Positions 48,446-59,869 of a DNA stretch of 64,000 nucleotides are shown piece after piece. This stretch comes from Malaya genurostris (lineage: Eukaryota; Arthropoda; Insecta; Diptera; Culicidae). A model generated the notes under the pieces. It did not search any database, was not told the DNA's origin, and saw nothing but the letters and a program-made list of their open reading frames with translations. The stretch is taken from contig NC_080572.1 in NCBI RefSeq assembly GCF_030247185.1, positions 158,993,580 through 159,057,579 on the forward strand, written 5' to 3'. Position 1 is the stretch's first letter. Each line of letters begins with the position of its first letter. The position numbers and the translations under genes were made by a program.

Positions 48446-48664
48446 CCCGAGTATCGTAAGCGTTAATACACTCTGAAGTTCGAAACTGTGACAATAGAGC
48501 TCCTTTGCCGACACCTGCTGCACCGATCATTGCTACTTGAAATGAATCGATTGGTCCACTGTTGGGGGGCAGAATTTCCTCCGGAGCGTACATTGGACTA
48601 CTGGGAGCTAAACTATTGCTTCTCGATCTTCGTCTTCGAAACGAGTCTCCCCGATTCACTATGC
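48446..48664 (-). CDS. RGK-family small GTPase, P-loop exon
   Basis: This exon encodes VNRGDSFRRRRSRSNSLAPS, then MYAPEEILPPNSGPIDSFQV and AMIGAAGVGKGALLSQFRTS ECINAYD. The basic RRRRSRSNS stretch resembles phospho-Ser/14-3-3-type sites seen in RGK N-termini (inference). GAAGVGKG is the G1 P-loop, with Gly in place of the usual Ser/Thr that holds Mg2+. I use a CAG acceptor at 48667-48665 (exon begins at 48664) and a CGGG|GTAGGT donor at 48445. A 71-bp intron separates it from the next exon. The true start codon is upstream. Confidence 0.85.
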
Positions 48665-48884
48665 CTGATATGATATTATATAATAAATAATGAAATGAGT
48701 TATGATTCTAGTGATGCGTTTTAAGTGTAAATAAAATTCAGCATTTTTTTATAACAGATCTAATATTTCTATTTGAAATGTATGTCGGTTTATGCATTAA
48801 AAACATTAAACTAAACCAGCAAAGCATTGTTCACTCTAACATTCATTTACGAAGCCTTTTTGCCTTTCGCATATAGAAAGGTTA

Positions 48885-49156
48885 CACAGCAAAAATAATG
48901 AAATTTACAGGTGACGCAAATCTACATATGACTTAATTCATAGAACGTAATCCGTGAAACGACTGAATTTTACAAGAATGATATAAATATTCGCCCGTTT
49001 GACAAGCAAACGTGTAAATTTACATGTTTTAGCACTTAAAAGTATGTCAAAATGAATTAAATATAAGTTATATTTATTGCAAATTTTGAGTTATTTTTAC
49101 CGCTCATATATGTCGGTATTAGGAGATGTAAATTTACTCGATTTTTTCTAGGTGTG
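48885..49156. mobile_element. TA-flanked MITE, 272 bp
   Basis: TA at 48883-48884 and 49157-49158 flanks TIRs CACAGCAAAAATAATGAAAT TTACAGGTG (left) and CACACCTAGAAAAAATCGAG TAAATTTACATC (reverse complement of right). TA target and small size fit Tc1/mariner-type MITEs. It lies in the RGK gene upstream of the P-loop exon. Confidence 0.75.
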
Positions 49157-49554
49157 TATGCAATCATTTTTTTATATATATATGTAACATTTTTGTGAAA
49201 TAACTTTCTTTTCTCAGAGATTTCTGAATTATTATGAACAAGATGATTAGAGTAACATTTCCGATTCCAAGATTTATTTTTCATAAATGACCATGTTAAG
49301 GGCTGTTTTTCCCTTGAAAATTGTTCATGTATTTCTTTAGTTTGTAGATCTTTCTAGTAAATTAATAGTCTCTCTTCAGTCATTCAAAGTGACGAAGCAT
49401 AGAATGTAAACATTCTTCGGGACTGTGATGAAAACTTTTCGAACTCATTCATTCTTTCAGTTTCCGGTTTCAAAATCACCGGAAATAGTGGTCCTATAAC
49501 CCCAAACGCAGATCACTCTGATTGCTCATAGATAACTTATCCATCTTACTTATC

Positions 49555-49760
49555 TTTACCTAACCCGCGACGAGGGTTTTGAGGTAGTCAGGCACATATC
49601 AGTCACCATGTTCAACTGGATGAATATAAAAAAAAATCATGGTCGAAAATCGATCACTGCGTCTTGTGACTGACACAAAACTAGAGGTCGTGGTGAGTGC
49701 CTTCCACCAATAGCAGTAACAACATACCTTCTGCGTGGTATGCTCAACTGGCAGCAGTAA
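49555..49760 (+). repeat. PR repeat family, degenerate copy
   Basis: Contains TTGAGGTAGTCAGGCACATATC, a decayed TATA region (ATGAATATAAAAAAAAATCA), GGTCGAAAATCGATCACT and ACCTTCTGCGTGGTATG in PR order. The ends are not preserved. Confidence 0.6.
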
Positions 49761-50392
49761 CCAGTGCGGTTAAATTTCATTTTCAATCGAATAATATAAG
49801 ATGAAAATGAAATTTATGGCCGCTGACCGTCAGTGTATTCCTACTAATTCATTTGACTCTTGCTGTCATTTTCAAGTGAAGCTCCCAGAATTCAACGTCA
49901 GTTGAATAATCGTACCTAGTCATTTGAAGTTTTGCTTGCTCAGTTTCAAGTGCCAAGAAGTCTAGCTGCTTCATTGTCTTCGCTCTTGGTAGTAAGCAGG
50001 TTCGAACGAATAGAATTATCAATGGAATAAAGCATTAAAAATGAAAACTGAAGGAGGATACAAATAATTTATGTGTATTCTGTGATTGATATTTCAGCTA
50101 TCTGATTAGTCTGTTATCTATTATCTTGAACCAATTCGAATGTTTACATGAACCTCATTTGAAGGCCGCTCTCACACTATTGAAAGAGATATTTTGTTAA
50201 TTCAAGGGATCAACTGACGGTGATTAAACTGAGCCTCGATTGAAGAGAAACGAGTGATGAACTGAATGCTGCCCGTTCGGGCCGTCAGCAAATATTGTGT
50301 GTGTCAGAGAGTGAAGTTTACTGCAGTGGAGAGATCGTCAATGTGTTCCACATTCAGTTTTAATTGAATTGAATGAAGTTTTACTGCACTGG
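49761..50392. mobile_element. possible MITE, 632 bp
   Basis: CCAGTGCGGTTAAATTTCATT at the left faces AATGAAGTTTTACTGCACTGG at the right. Flanks CAGCAGTAA (49752-49760) and CAGCAACAA (50393-50401) could be a 9-bp duplication with two mismatches. No coding sequence is seen. Confidence 0.5.
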
Positions 50393-50439
50393 CAGCAACA
50401 ACAGATTATGAGAAATCGCATTCAGCTTCTGAATACTGG

Positions 50440-50935
50440 ATCAGGATTTATGATTGGATTCTAGAACAAAATCCTAAAACTGAACTTCGGAACTAAATTT
50501 AGAACATGGACTCTGGTTCACCTGAATTCCGAGCTCAATTTGAGGTTTAGAACTTAGTTTCAGAGTTCAATTCCAGATTACAGGTTCAGAAATTAAAACT
50601 ATAATTCTGTAACTGAATCCTATTTCTGGAACTGGTTTCTAGACTATAACTGAATTTAGTTCCTTAATTTATATTCAGAGTTTGAATCCAGAACTCTGAT
50701 TTAAGATGTGAATTTTAGATCGAGAATCTGAAAGTAAATGTTAGATCTGATCTCTGAACTTGAGTTTTGGAACTGACTCCTGAACCAAAATTTTATTGAA
50801 AATTTATGAACACCGTTTCATAATTAAACTCCTGAATTTAGTTCCAGAATTTAATTCCTAAATCCAGTTTTAGGATTCAATTCCAGAATTCGGAATCTGT
50901 TCGCTGAAACTAAATTCGGAAATTGGGTTCCTTTA
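50440..50935. repeat. cryptic ~12-bp repeat tract
   Basis: Words of the type GAACT(G/A)(A/G)ATTC and TTCAGA(A/G)TT alternate across about 490 bp in both orientations (for example TTCCAGAATTTAATTCCTAA). The period is irregular. No reading frame is supported. Confidence 0.6.
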
Positions 50936-51252
50936 TTCATGTTCAAAATTCAGTTTATTTGTTTATTTGTGAGCAGGGAAAAGCCCGTTGGAGATTAAAT
51001 TTGTCAATCTCTCTCTCCAGCAGGCATAAAACCTCCTCATTATTTATATCAACAGATTACAATGATCCAACAGATACATTAGGCTCAACACTAGAATTAA
51101 AACTAACAGTTAAAACAAAATTTATAACGCTAAACTAGTTGAAGACACCACGCGTAACAGATTAGTAATAGTGCTCTTGCTAAAAAGGTGAGAGAGTGGA
51201 GAAGAGACAAATGGTATACAAGGGTAGGCGGAGGGGATGCTAAACGAACGCA

Positions 51253-51485
51253 AACGAACAACGGGGTTAGAATCAGCATGTAGATCTAATTAGTTATCAA
51301 AAAGATGTTGGATGACAGAAAAAACGACGGGGTTAAAAACAGCATATAGATCTAATTAGTTATCAAAACGATGTAAGATGACAGAAAAAAACGACCGGGT
51401 TAGAATCAGCATGTAGATCTAATTAATGATAAAACAAAATAGATGGTGGAAGACAGAAAAAAGACGAAAGAACGACCGGGTTAAT
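51253..51485. repeat. ~67-70 bp tandem repeats in LINE 3' region
   Basis: Three units of AACGA(C/A)..CGGGGTTA..ATCAGCAT(G/A)TAGATCTAATTA..TATCAAAA..GATG..GACAGAAAAA plus a partial fourth. The units differ by substitutions and small indels. Confidence 0.8.
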
Positions 51486-51600
51486 TTAGGCGAGCGAATT
51501 AGTTAGTTTACATGTCTTACAATATAAGACTTCGATTAAACTGAATTACTTTACAAATAGCTGTATTGTATTTGCTTGTAAAATTGCCCTAGCTCAACAA

Positions 51601-52690
51601 CTAGATAGATAAGGAATTACGGAACAATCGCTTTATTGCATTTCGGGATAGATGAAAATCAAAACCATCGGAGCAACTATTGAATAAACGACACATACTA
51701 GAAAAAGGCTCATTATACCCGTAGTTGGTTCTAGCAGCGGGAATTCTAAGAAACGGGTGTGAACGAAGACTGCGAAGATGAATGTCGAAATTGACCAACC
51801 GTAAGAGATCAGCACAATCGATACGCGATTGAATTAAGTCCGCTATGAAAACGGCCTTGTGAACATTCCTTCGAACAGACAGCAGATCCAAGTCAATAAG
51901 GCGGCAGCGATCCACGTAGCTTGGAAGGTTAAATGGATCGCTCCACGGTAGATTGCGAAGAGCGATGCATATTCGAGGATTGACCGGACCAGTGCACAAT
52001 AAAGGGCTTTTAAGCAGTGTATGTTACAAAAACTTTTAGCAATTCGAAACATAAAACCTAAGAGTTTGGAAGCCTTTGAAATTACGTAATCGACGTGGTT
52101 CTTGAAATCAAGTTTACTGTCTAAGATTACTCCTAGGTCTTTCACAAACGATTCACGTTTGAGAATGCTTTGCGAGAGGTTGTAGTCATACAAAATTACT
52201 GAGCGCTTTCGGGAGAAGGATATGACGGAACATTTGGAGGCATTCAGTACCATCCTGTTGACATGACACCATTTTGCGAAGGCATCAAGTTGAGCTTGTA
52301 GAAAGCAAGCGTCATCTAGACCATTTATCAGATGATATAGTTTGAAATCATCAGCGAATGATAGCTTGAAACATTTTACGGTGAAGTTGAGATCGTTGAG
52401 ATAGAGTAAAAATATGAACGGTCCTAAATGACTTCCTTGAGGAACTCCAGAACTAACAGCAAAGTGTGTTGTTATCCTGTTTCCTATTTTCACAGACATC
52501 TCACGACCAGTTAGATATGACTGCATCCATTTCAGTAGAGCACCATTAAAGCCAAGCCTGTCAAGTTTGGCTATTGCTATTTGATGATGTATTTTATCAA
52601 ACGCTGCCGTGAAATCAGTGTAAATTGCGTCGACCTGCTTGCGTGATTGTAGGGAACGGATGATAAATGAAGTGAAGGATACTAAATTTG
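51601..52690 (-). pseudogene. CR1/T1-like reverse transcriptase, C-terminal part
   Basis: The RT shows YTDFTAAFDKIHHQIAIAKL (motif A), YLTGREMSVKIGNRITTHFA, VSSGVPQGSHLGPFIFLLYL (motif B), LSFADDFKLYHLI (FADD catalytic box), WCHVNRMVLNASKCSVISFS and VKDLGVILDSKLDFKNHVDY. After a shift near 51980 the tail reads PSYVDRCRLIDLDLLSVRRN and ends near 51601. Mosquito T1/Q-type elements have this organisation (family knowledge). The first half of RT and the endonuclease are missing. Confidence 0.85.
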
Positions 52691-54340
52691 TAGATGTTGA
52701 TCGTTTAGTTCTAGAACTTCTACATTCTAAAATGATTTCAATTTCATAATTCTAAAGCTAAAATCATGCACTCGGAGCCTGTTCCATATTTCGTTGTTAG
52801 TTGAATTGAATTCAGTTTCATGCGATGATAAGTGTTTGGAATTTCTATGCAAATACAGAAAATAACGTAAAAAAACTTTTTAACTTTGCTCAAAACTAAT
52901 CCAATTTAATTTGTAGGTCATGTTAAGTGAAGCCTTTTAGAAAAATATATGAGAATATAAGGGATATGAGAATGGCATCATTACACAACTGGGTGCATTA
53001 AAACAGGTTTCCACGGAGTATTCTCAAATTCCCCAAAACGGGTTTTTACGAAGTGAATTCCAAGTAACGTAAAAATGTTTACGAACCTACATGTATATGT
53101 AAGCAATTTCAGAAACTGATCACGGAAACGGTGACAAAATGGGGATCGTTTTTCACCGATTTGGAAAAAAACTTCCCACACTTTTTTAGAATGCCAAACC
53201 GTTTGCTTGGTAGGGATGGAGAGACCGATACATCTCAAGACTGTTTAGCGTATGTATTTCTGCATGCCTTTTCTTCAAATCGTTGTATCTCGGTAAAATA
53301 CAGAAGACAAAATATGCACTGTGAATAAGTTGAATAGTTTTGATGAATTAAAAATTTAACCGAAAAAAGTAAAATTAAAAATATGATGTCTTTATTTTTA
53401 TTTAATAGTTATATTTTAAACATAAATTAAAAGTTAATTTAATTAGAGTCAGTTCAAAAACGAATCATTCTCAAGTAAACAGTTTACAAACTTATCATGG
53501 CTAACGAGCAACAGACAAAGAAATGATGAAATTAGATCAAACATCGAAAAATGAAAATTTTGCGAAAAACATTACATTGTGAAAAAAGGTCAGCCAGCAG
53601 CTAGGGTAGAATTTCACTCGGCTTATGTTCAGTATCACGCACATGTTCAGCGCTATTTCATGTGTTGTTAAAGCGCGTTTGTGTTGTTAAAGCGCGTTCT
53701 ACACATGTTCCAGAGTAGTGTAATTGATAGATCATCTCCACGGTAAAAAGAAGGAGTTTTAGTCTTAGTTCTAGCTCTTCCTCTGGACGTTACTTTTTCG
53801 CAACATTTTTCTCAATTTCATTCATTTTCATCTTTTCTCTCCGTATGTTACTTGTTAGTAGAGAACAGTATACAATAATTATATAATCAATTTCCTAATG
53901 GGCTCTAGCCACAACTTGTTTAAACGGCGCAAATCAAAGTCCCATTTCTTATGTCTAAATATCTCGAGAATGGATACTTCAATGAGAAAGATCATTATTT
54001 GCAAATTTGTTTTATTTGTCAGTAGAATCATATTCTTGTGTTTAAATTACTAATGAAATGTCTGTAAATTGTTTTAGCAATAGCTTCTCCATTTTGCAAT
54101 TTACAAAAATCAAATTAACATCGAATGTGGCCCTTGAGTAAAAGTTCAAAATAAAATTATTAAAACACTTTTAAGAAATGTTTTATTTTATTTATTTCAG
54201 TTTTTCGGATGTTTTTCAAATTACTAAAAAAGTATTCATCTTTTTTCAGTGTATTTTTCAGAATACTAAATTCATTCCCTACAACTTTGGCTTGGTTACC
54301 ATTTTTAAACAATTTACAATTTCCGAACTACAACTTTTTG
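52691..54340. other. no gene recognised
   Basis: GGCATCATTACACAACTGGG at about 52973 is the shared tail of the degenerate repeat family. The rest is anonymous AT-rich sequence. Confidence 0.4.
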
Positions 54341-54344
54341 AAGA

Positions 54345-54966
54345 AAATGCATTCAAAAATACACACGTCCTTTTAAAAATGCAGTTTTGATTCGAATTGA
54401 TCTCCCCATTCGTGCGAAACCAATCCAATGGTTTGTACGCAAAGTTTCATTCAAATCGGAGTATGTGAAGTCTGATGACTTGCATTTTCTCTATTTGAAC
54501 GGGTGGATATTTGCCTATGTTCCTACACAGAGCATTATTTTGAAGTCTCTTGACAATTTCTTGAGCAAAACTACCTGTCTCTCCAGCTTGGAGCACATAA
54601 AAATTGCGTAAACTGAAACGCATGAGAAAATTATTCGTTGGAGTTTTTTCGAGTAATTCTACATCGCCTAATGAAACGAACGATGCTGCTTTAAATGTAC
54701 ATCCGATTTGTTTGATATGGATATTTTCTCCGTTACTCCTCACTTGATTGAACATTGCGCTCCTGTTTACCTGGTCTATATGGCATACCCGTCGTTTTGT
54801 GTCGCTGCATATCGTCCATATCTGGAACACTAAGTGTTATTTTCAACGGATCGTTCGAGTAAGGCAGATTCCCTCGCATATAGAACAGTCCTATATATGT
54901 CCCGTTTTCAAAAATGGTGACCGACGAAATGTAGCCATTTATCGAGGAATAACCAGCCATTATCAA
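54345..54966 (-). pseudogene. unrecognised frameshifted protein, possible endogenous viral element
   Basis: Three overlapping minus-strand frames form one stretch of about 200 residues, broken by single-base shifts near 54780 and 54460. Features seen are a hydrophobic/aromatic segment FENGTYIGLFYMRGNLPYSN, a segment LMRFSLRNFYVLQAGETGSF and a basic end WIGFARMGRSIRIKTAFLKG. It does not look like any TE protein I know, and composition is less repetitive than the surroundings. A viral nucleoprotein-like origin is only a suspicion; a decayed host exon is the alternative. Confidence 0.35.
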
Positions 54967-54989
54967 ATATCACAGGATAGGAAATGTAT

Positions 54990-56500
54990 TAATAGGGATG
55001 AGAGAAGATCTAGGACATGTCTTGGTAAACAATACGATCTCAAAAAAAAAACGTCGATCGAAAAGATAAACTTCCAGAATTCTTAAAACTACAGACAGCC
55101 GACTGTCAAGAAATCTTGCACATCATATTTTTGTCAATTTTTCTACTTTTGTCTTTACGATGAATAAGTAATTCATAATATATCGACCGATTGAACTATT
55201 ATACATAACGCTCGTTTATTATTTTGATGAAAAATAGTACATTTTGCGTAAAAAATTTAAAAAAGTACAGTACATCGGTTTTGAAAAAACAGTACATTTT
55301 ACAGTACACATTTTATCTAATAATAGTTAGTAAAAATAAAAACAAAATTATCAGATGACTTATTTTCATAATCTTAATAGTTTCCCTTTTTGAATCTATT
55401 TTTAAGTTTAATTTAAACGAAATAAATGCACGAAATAATCTTCGGATTAGATTTAGTGTATTCTTTGATTTTGGTGGAGACAATTTTATTTTGTTTTAAA
55501 TCAACAAAATTTAGCAAAATTGTTTTGACACGCTCTGAACAAATGAAAAACCCTTGATGAAAACGAAAGAAGGAGACAAATATATTTACTGTTTGCATGT
55601 AGGGAAGACCGGGCGAAAATGATAACTTTTGGTCTTGTGCAGAAAATAGTGCAAAAAGTAATATTTTCACTCGGAATGTTAATCTGGATTTGGTTTTAGG
55701 TACATATCCCCACTTATACTGGCGCAATCTGGCTCTGAGTGCACAAACCTCGAAATCGAACATCTTAAAATGGGTGGGGCGAAATTAGCCAGTCTCATCA
55801 TTTTGATACAGGAAACAATCATACATAGCCAAATATTATGTGTAAATTTAATTTTTTGATCTTATTCATATTTTGCAACTGTTTTGTACATTAAAAATAT
55901 CATTACATCTTAAAATGACTGATTTTTTTTAAAGAAATATGAAAAATGATCAGAGAAATATATATGAAATAAAATGCAATTGCATTTGAGTTACGACCAA
56001 AATTTAAGTGAATAAAAAACGTTTCACTTGTAATCTAATTCACTGCCTGACTCAGGGAAACAATGCACGCATGTAAAAATGTTGTCGCTTGACCGCTAAA
56101 TCTGGATGAGCATTCAATGAAAATTTTGTAGCATTGATTTCTACGCCATTTTTTTATAATAAAATTTTTATTTGGCTCATTTGCTTTAGCCTAAAGTAGC
56201 CGATTGTCTTGTTGTTATAGGAGAAGAAGGGATGCCGTATTAAGCGGACGGCATACCTCCCTGGAGTTGGTAAAGGAATATGAGTGGGGTGGGATCTACA
56301 AAATATTGATTTTGAATTAAAATACATCATTCGATTGTGGCACAATTTTTTTAGAGTTTTTTGGATCTTCACGTTCTTCAGATTGTAACGAGAGAGTGCT
56401 CTGACGTTGATATGGCGTATTTTGGGTAGTTTTCAGCAACTCAGTCAGTTCAAAACAGGTGCACGCTCCGAATCATCGTTTATACAGGTCATACTTTCAG
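54990..56500. other. no gene recognised
   Basis: At about 55226-55310 the word ACAGTACATTTT recurs; the same word family is at 61660-61750. No coding sequence was supported. Confidence 0.4.
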
Positions 56501-56553
56501 CAGCGTAAAAATAGTGCGATAGAGCTGTAGACGAGAGAGAGATAGGGAGAGTA

Positions 56554-58850
56554 CTAAATTTGGGCATTGATAGTTTTCAAGATGTTATAAATTAGAGTCA
56601 TACAGGGAAGTTTTCGAGTACCCAAGACGTTGCGGACTGGTACGAAGGGTGGTATACCTCGGGCCTGAAGGGAACCTATGAGTTGGGACCTGGCATCACA
56701 ATACTCGACACACATCCAAACAACATGCTCGATGTCATGATAACCCTCACCGCAAACGCAGACACCACTTTCGGCGAGCCCCACACGACGGAGATGCCCG
56801 CTGAACATATAATGATTAGACCTTGACATTACATGAATAAAGTCTCGGCTCACATCTAACCCCCAGAACTAAGCTTTCGTCGATACCTGTGGAATTATTG
56901 AGTGTAACCATCTTCCCAGAGTTTAACTATTCCATGTATTTTGCCAGCAGGCTAGAGTTTTCTGACGACAGCAAAAATTCATTGAAGCAGATTGGTCTTT
57001 CACAGATAACACCTTCTAGTGCACCCACCTTGGCTAACGAGTCCGCCCTCTCATTGCCCTGTATGGAACAATGTGAGGGGACCCAAGCCAAGGTAATGTG
57101 GTATGATTTTGCAGATAAAGCACTCAATTGTTCCCGTATTTTTCCCAGGAAATACGGTGAGTGCTTTCCAGATTTCATTGAATGGAGAGCCTCAATGAAG
57201 CTGAGTCTGTCCAACACAATGAAGTAGTGATCTGTGGGCAGAGTGTCAATGATCTCAAGGGTATACTGAATTGCAACTAGCTCTGCGACGTATACTGAAG
57301 CCGTATCACACAGTTTATAGGAAGCGGTGAAATTGACACTGAATATACCGAAGCCAGTGGACCCGTCGAGATATGATCCGTCAGTGTAAAACATTTTATT
57401 ACTTTTCTTTAAATATATTATTAAATTTTTTTGGGATCTCTTGAGGGCGTACACGATCCGGGATTCCACGAATTTCTTCTATCATGGATGTGTCGAAAAA
57501 CACAGTAGAATTAGAAGTGTCCAAAAAATGAACACGGTTGGGAACAAACGAAGAAGGATTTATTTTCTGAGCCATGTAGTCAAAATACAAGGACATAAGA
57601 CAGGTTTGTGAATTAAGCTCGACAAGCTTTTTAAAGTATTCAATCACCATCGGATTCAAGATGTCGCATCGGATAAGCAATCGATATGAGAGATCCCAGA
57701 ATCTGTTTTTCAACGGTAAGACGCCCGCCAGCACTTCAAGACTCATCGTATGAGTTGATTGCTTGCAACCAACGTGATCAGGTCTCCTGGGTGAAAGCTC
57801 CACCAAGTTCCGGTTATTGTACGAAGGAAATTGATTTTCTGTAGGCATTTTCGTTTCAGATACCTAATGTGACATCCCCAGGTGCCTTTGGAGTCGAATC
57901 AAACACCGAGATATTTAAATGTGAAGGCCTGAGCTATGATTTCACCTCTTAGTTGAAGCTGTAGTTGTGCTGGTTCTCGCTTCCTTGAAAATACAATCAG
58001 CTCAGTTTTCTCCGTAGAGAACTCGATACCCATTTGAAGAGCCCAGTTGACAAGTTGTCGAGGGTATCTTCAATGGTCCTTGGAGATCGGCAGCTTTGGG
58101 TCCTATAATGGACACAACGCTGTCGTCGGCAAGCTGCCTTAGCGTGCAAGATGTGTTGATAAATTCATGAATATTTTTCACGTAAAAATTGTATAAAAAG
58201 GGGGCTTAAGCATGAGCCTTGAGGAAGACCCATGTAGCTGAATCGTTTTATCGAGAAATCACCATGCGCAAAATGCATGTGTTTCTTGGACAATAGATTA
58301 TACGAAAAGTTGTTTAAGTTAAAGTTAAAGTTAAAGTCCCCTAAAACCAGCCGCGGTGAAGGAAGAATTATTATTATTATATCGTTTATTTATCCCCGGT
58401 TTCAACCTAAGTGAAGGAAGAAGATCTATGATGTCTGCAAGCCGACGATGCCCTATCGAGACTCTGGGAGGAATAGATCCTTGCCTTTAATATTAATTTA
58501 GCAAGCAACAACTTCAATTTCCGGTGTCGAGGGGGGGTTAATACGATAAAATGAATAGCACTTTTTGATCCCTAAAAGTACTCCTCCATAAGAGTCTACT
58601 CGATCCAGGCGGATTATGTTGAAATTATGGATGTCGAGGTTGATGTTAGAAATCAGCCAAGTTTCGCTCAAGGATAGTACATCGCAGTTACGAGTGTGTA
58701 TTAAGTGTTTGAAAGAATCAAGTTTTGGGATGATACTTCTGCAATTCCCCTGAAGCACAATGATCATATCTTCGATTCTCATTGGTAACTTATTTATCAA
58801 AAGATACAATCGCTGCAAGGAGGGGCCATTGTTCAGTCTACTGTTTTAAA
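56554..58850 (-). pseudogene. I-like LINE ORF2: endonuclease, RT, RNase H, CCHC
   Basis: From right to left: an APE endonuclease start (MIIVLQGNCRSIIPKLDSFK; VLSLSETWLI), the endonuclease PRLVLGDFNF motif near 58340, RT with YMGLPQGSCLSP and LADDSVVSIIGP in shifted frames (57980-58250), RNase H (MFYTDGSYLDGSTGFGIF, YVAELVAIQYTL, WVPSHCSIQGNERADSLAK) and a CVCGEGYHDIEHVVWMC zinc motif. The third RNase H position reads VLDRLSFIEAL, where TDS is usual. A large part between endonuclease and RT is deleted, with a short duplication of GTGAAGGAAGAA around 58340-58430. Confidence 0.85.
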
Positions 58851-58852
58851 AA

Positions 58853-59865
58853 GGCGGGTGGGTAATGTCAGAGACATAACTGGATGTCGCGAATACGAAT
58901 AAAACGGACACTCTTTTTTATACTTCCCAATATCAATTAGTTGATCGATTGTGTGAATTGTGCAAGTTTTGCCTTTTACACCACTAGAATTTGAAACGAT
59001 ACACCTAAACTACAGTACAGATTAGTTACATTAAACATTCTGCACACAAATGTTATCGAAATTCTTTGTGATAAAGTATTGGTAGTTCTGAAAAGAACCA
59101 TTTATGAAGGCGTTCGTGAAGTCCGATGGATACCATTGACAGCCGATACTGATGTGTTCTGTTGGAGTCTCCTACTTCTTCCGCTTGCGGTAACAAGCTT
59201 TGTATTTCGCTTAGAGATTCCTCGATCGCTTGGAGATTCTTCAATCAACACGATGACAACGACAGCCAAATTCTAAATGGCTTCTGCGTCGCTGCTATGC
59301 ATTTTAAATAGCAAATCAGCAGGAAGTTCTACAAACTGCAACTCTCGGTTTGAAGACCGGAAAGTGAATGAGAGTTGTTACCTGAGCGTTTGAGGTTTTA
59401 ACCACGCAGAAGGTGCACTCTCCGTCGCTGTTGGTTGATGATATCGCTCCCTCGACGACCGGAAAGCAAATGATAAATCATTTTCACGACGTCTGCTTCC
59501 ATCCAACACACAAGAAGAAATAATCGATTTTCGACCACGGTTCCCCTTTTATACGCATTCACATGAAGATATGTGCCTGACTACCTCAAAATCGTCGTCC
59601 TTGCGCGAAAAAGCCAAGCAAAAGTAAAGAGTTATACGCGTTGTTTTTAAAGTTTTAGAAAACTTCATTTTTGAGTTGTTTGTGGTTATCTCACACTGTT
59701 CAAAATAATATCCTAAATTCCTGATCATATTTTTGATGAAATGGCGAAAGAATTATGTTGCTGCCCTTAATACAAGTCGAGATATTCACGATTAAGTTCT
59801 GCCCATTCTTCCATATGGCTAATTTTGAAAAGGCACCCCATAGTAAAGTAAGTCGTATTCACTAC
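58853..59865 (-). repeat. PR repeat family, most complete copy (1013 bp)
   Basis: In minus orientation it runs from GTAGTGAATACGACTTACTT (59865) through TATAAAAGGGG (59553-59543) to CTGACATTACCCACCCGCC (58853). AAAA/AAAAA lies outside both ends (59866-59869; 58848-58852), and joining the flanks restores an I-like ORF1 reading frame. Near both ends the word GTCG(T/C)GAATACGA appears. A 63-codon frame (59244-59053) starting MKNLQAIEESLSEIQ lies about 300 bp downstream of the TATA box; its significance is unknown. Confidence 0.75.
59543..59553 (-). promoter_or_regulatory. TATA box of PR repeat
   Basis: TATAAAAGGGG followed by AACCGTGGTCGAAAATCGAT is conserved in the copies at 21193 (+) and 27601 (-) even though flanking PR sequence varies more. 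It resembles a strong core-promoter TATA element. No transcription evidence exists in the sequence itself. Confidence 0.55.
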
Positions 59866-59869
59866 AAAA

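Larger units (their letters stand above)
50936..52690 (-). mobile_element. CR1/T1-like non-LTR element, 5'-truncated
   Basis: RT coding (51601-52690) is followed on the minus strand by a ~650-bp 3' region with a tandem array at 51253-51485. The 5' end is truncated inside RT domain motif A. The left limit is approximate, set where the cryptic tract begins. Confidence 0.75.
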
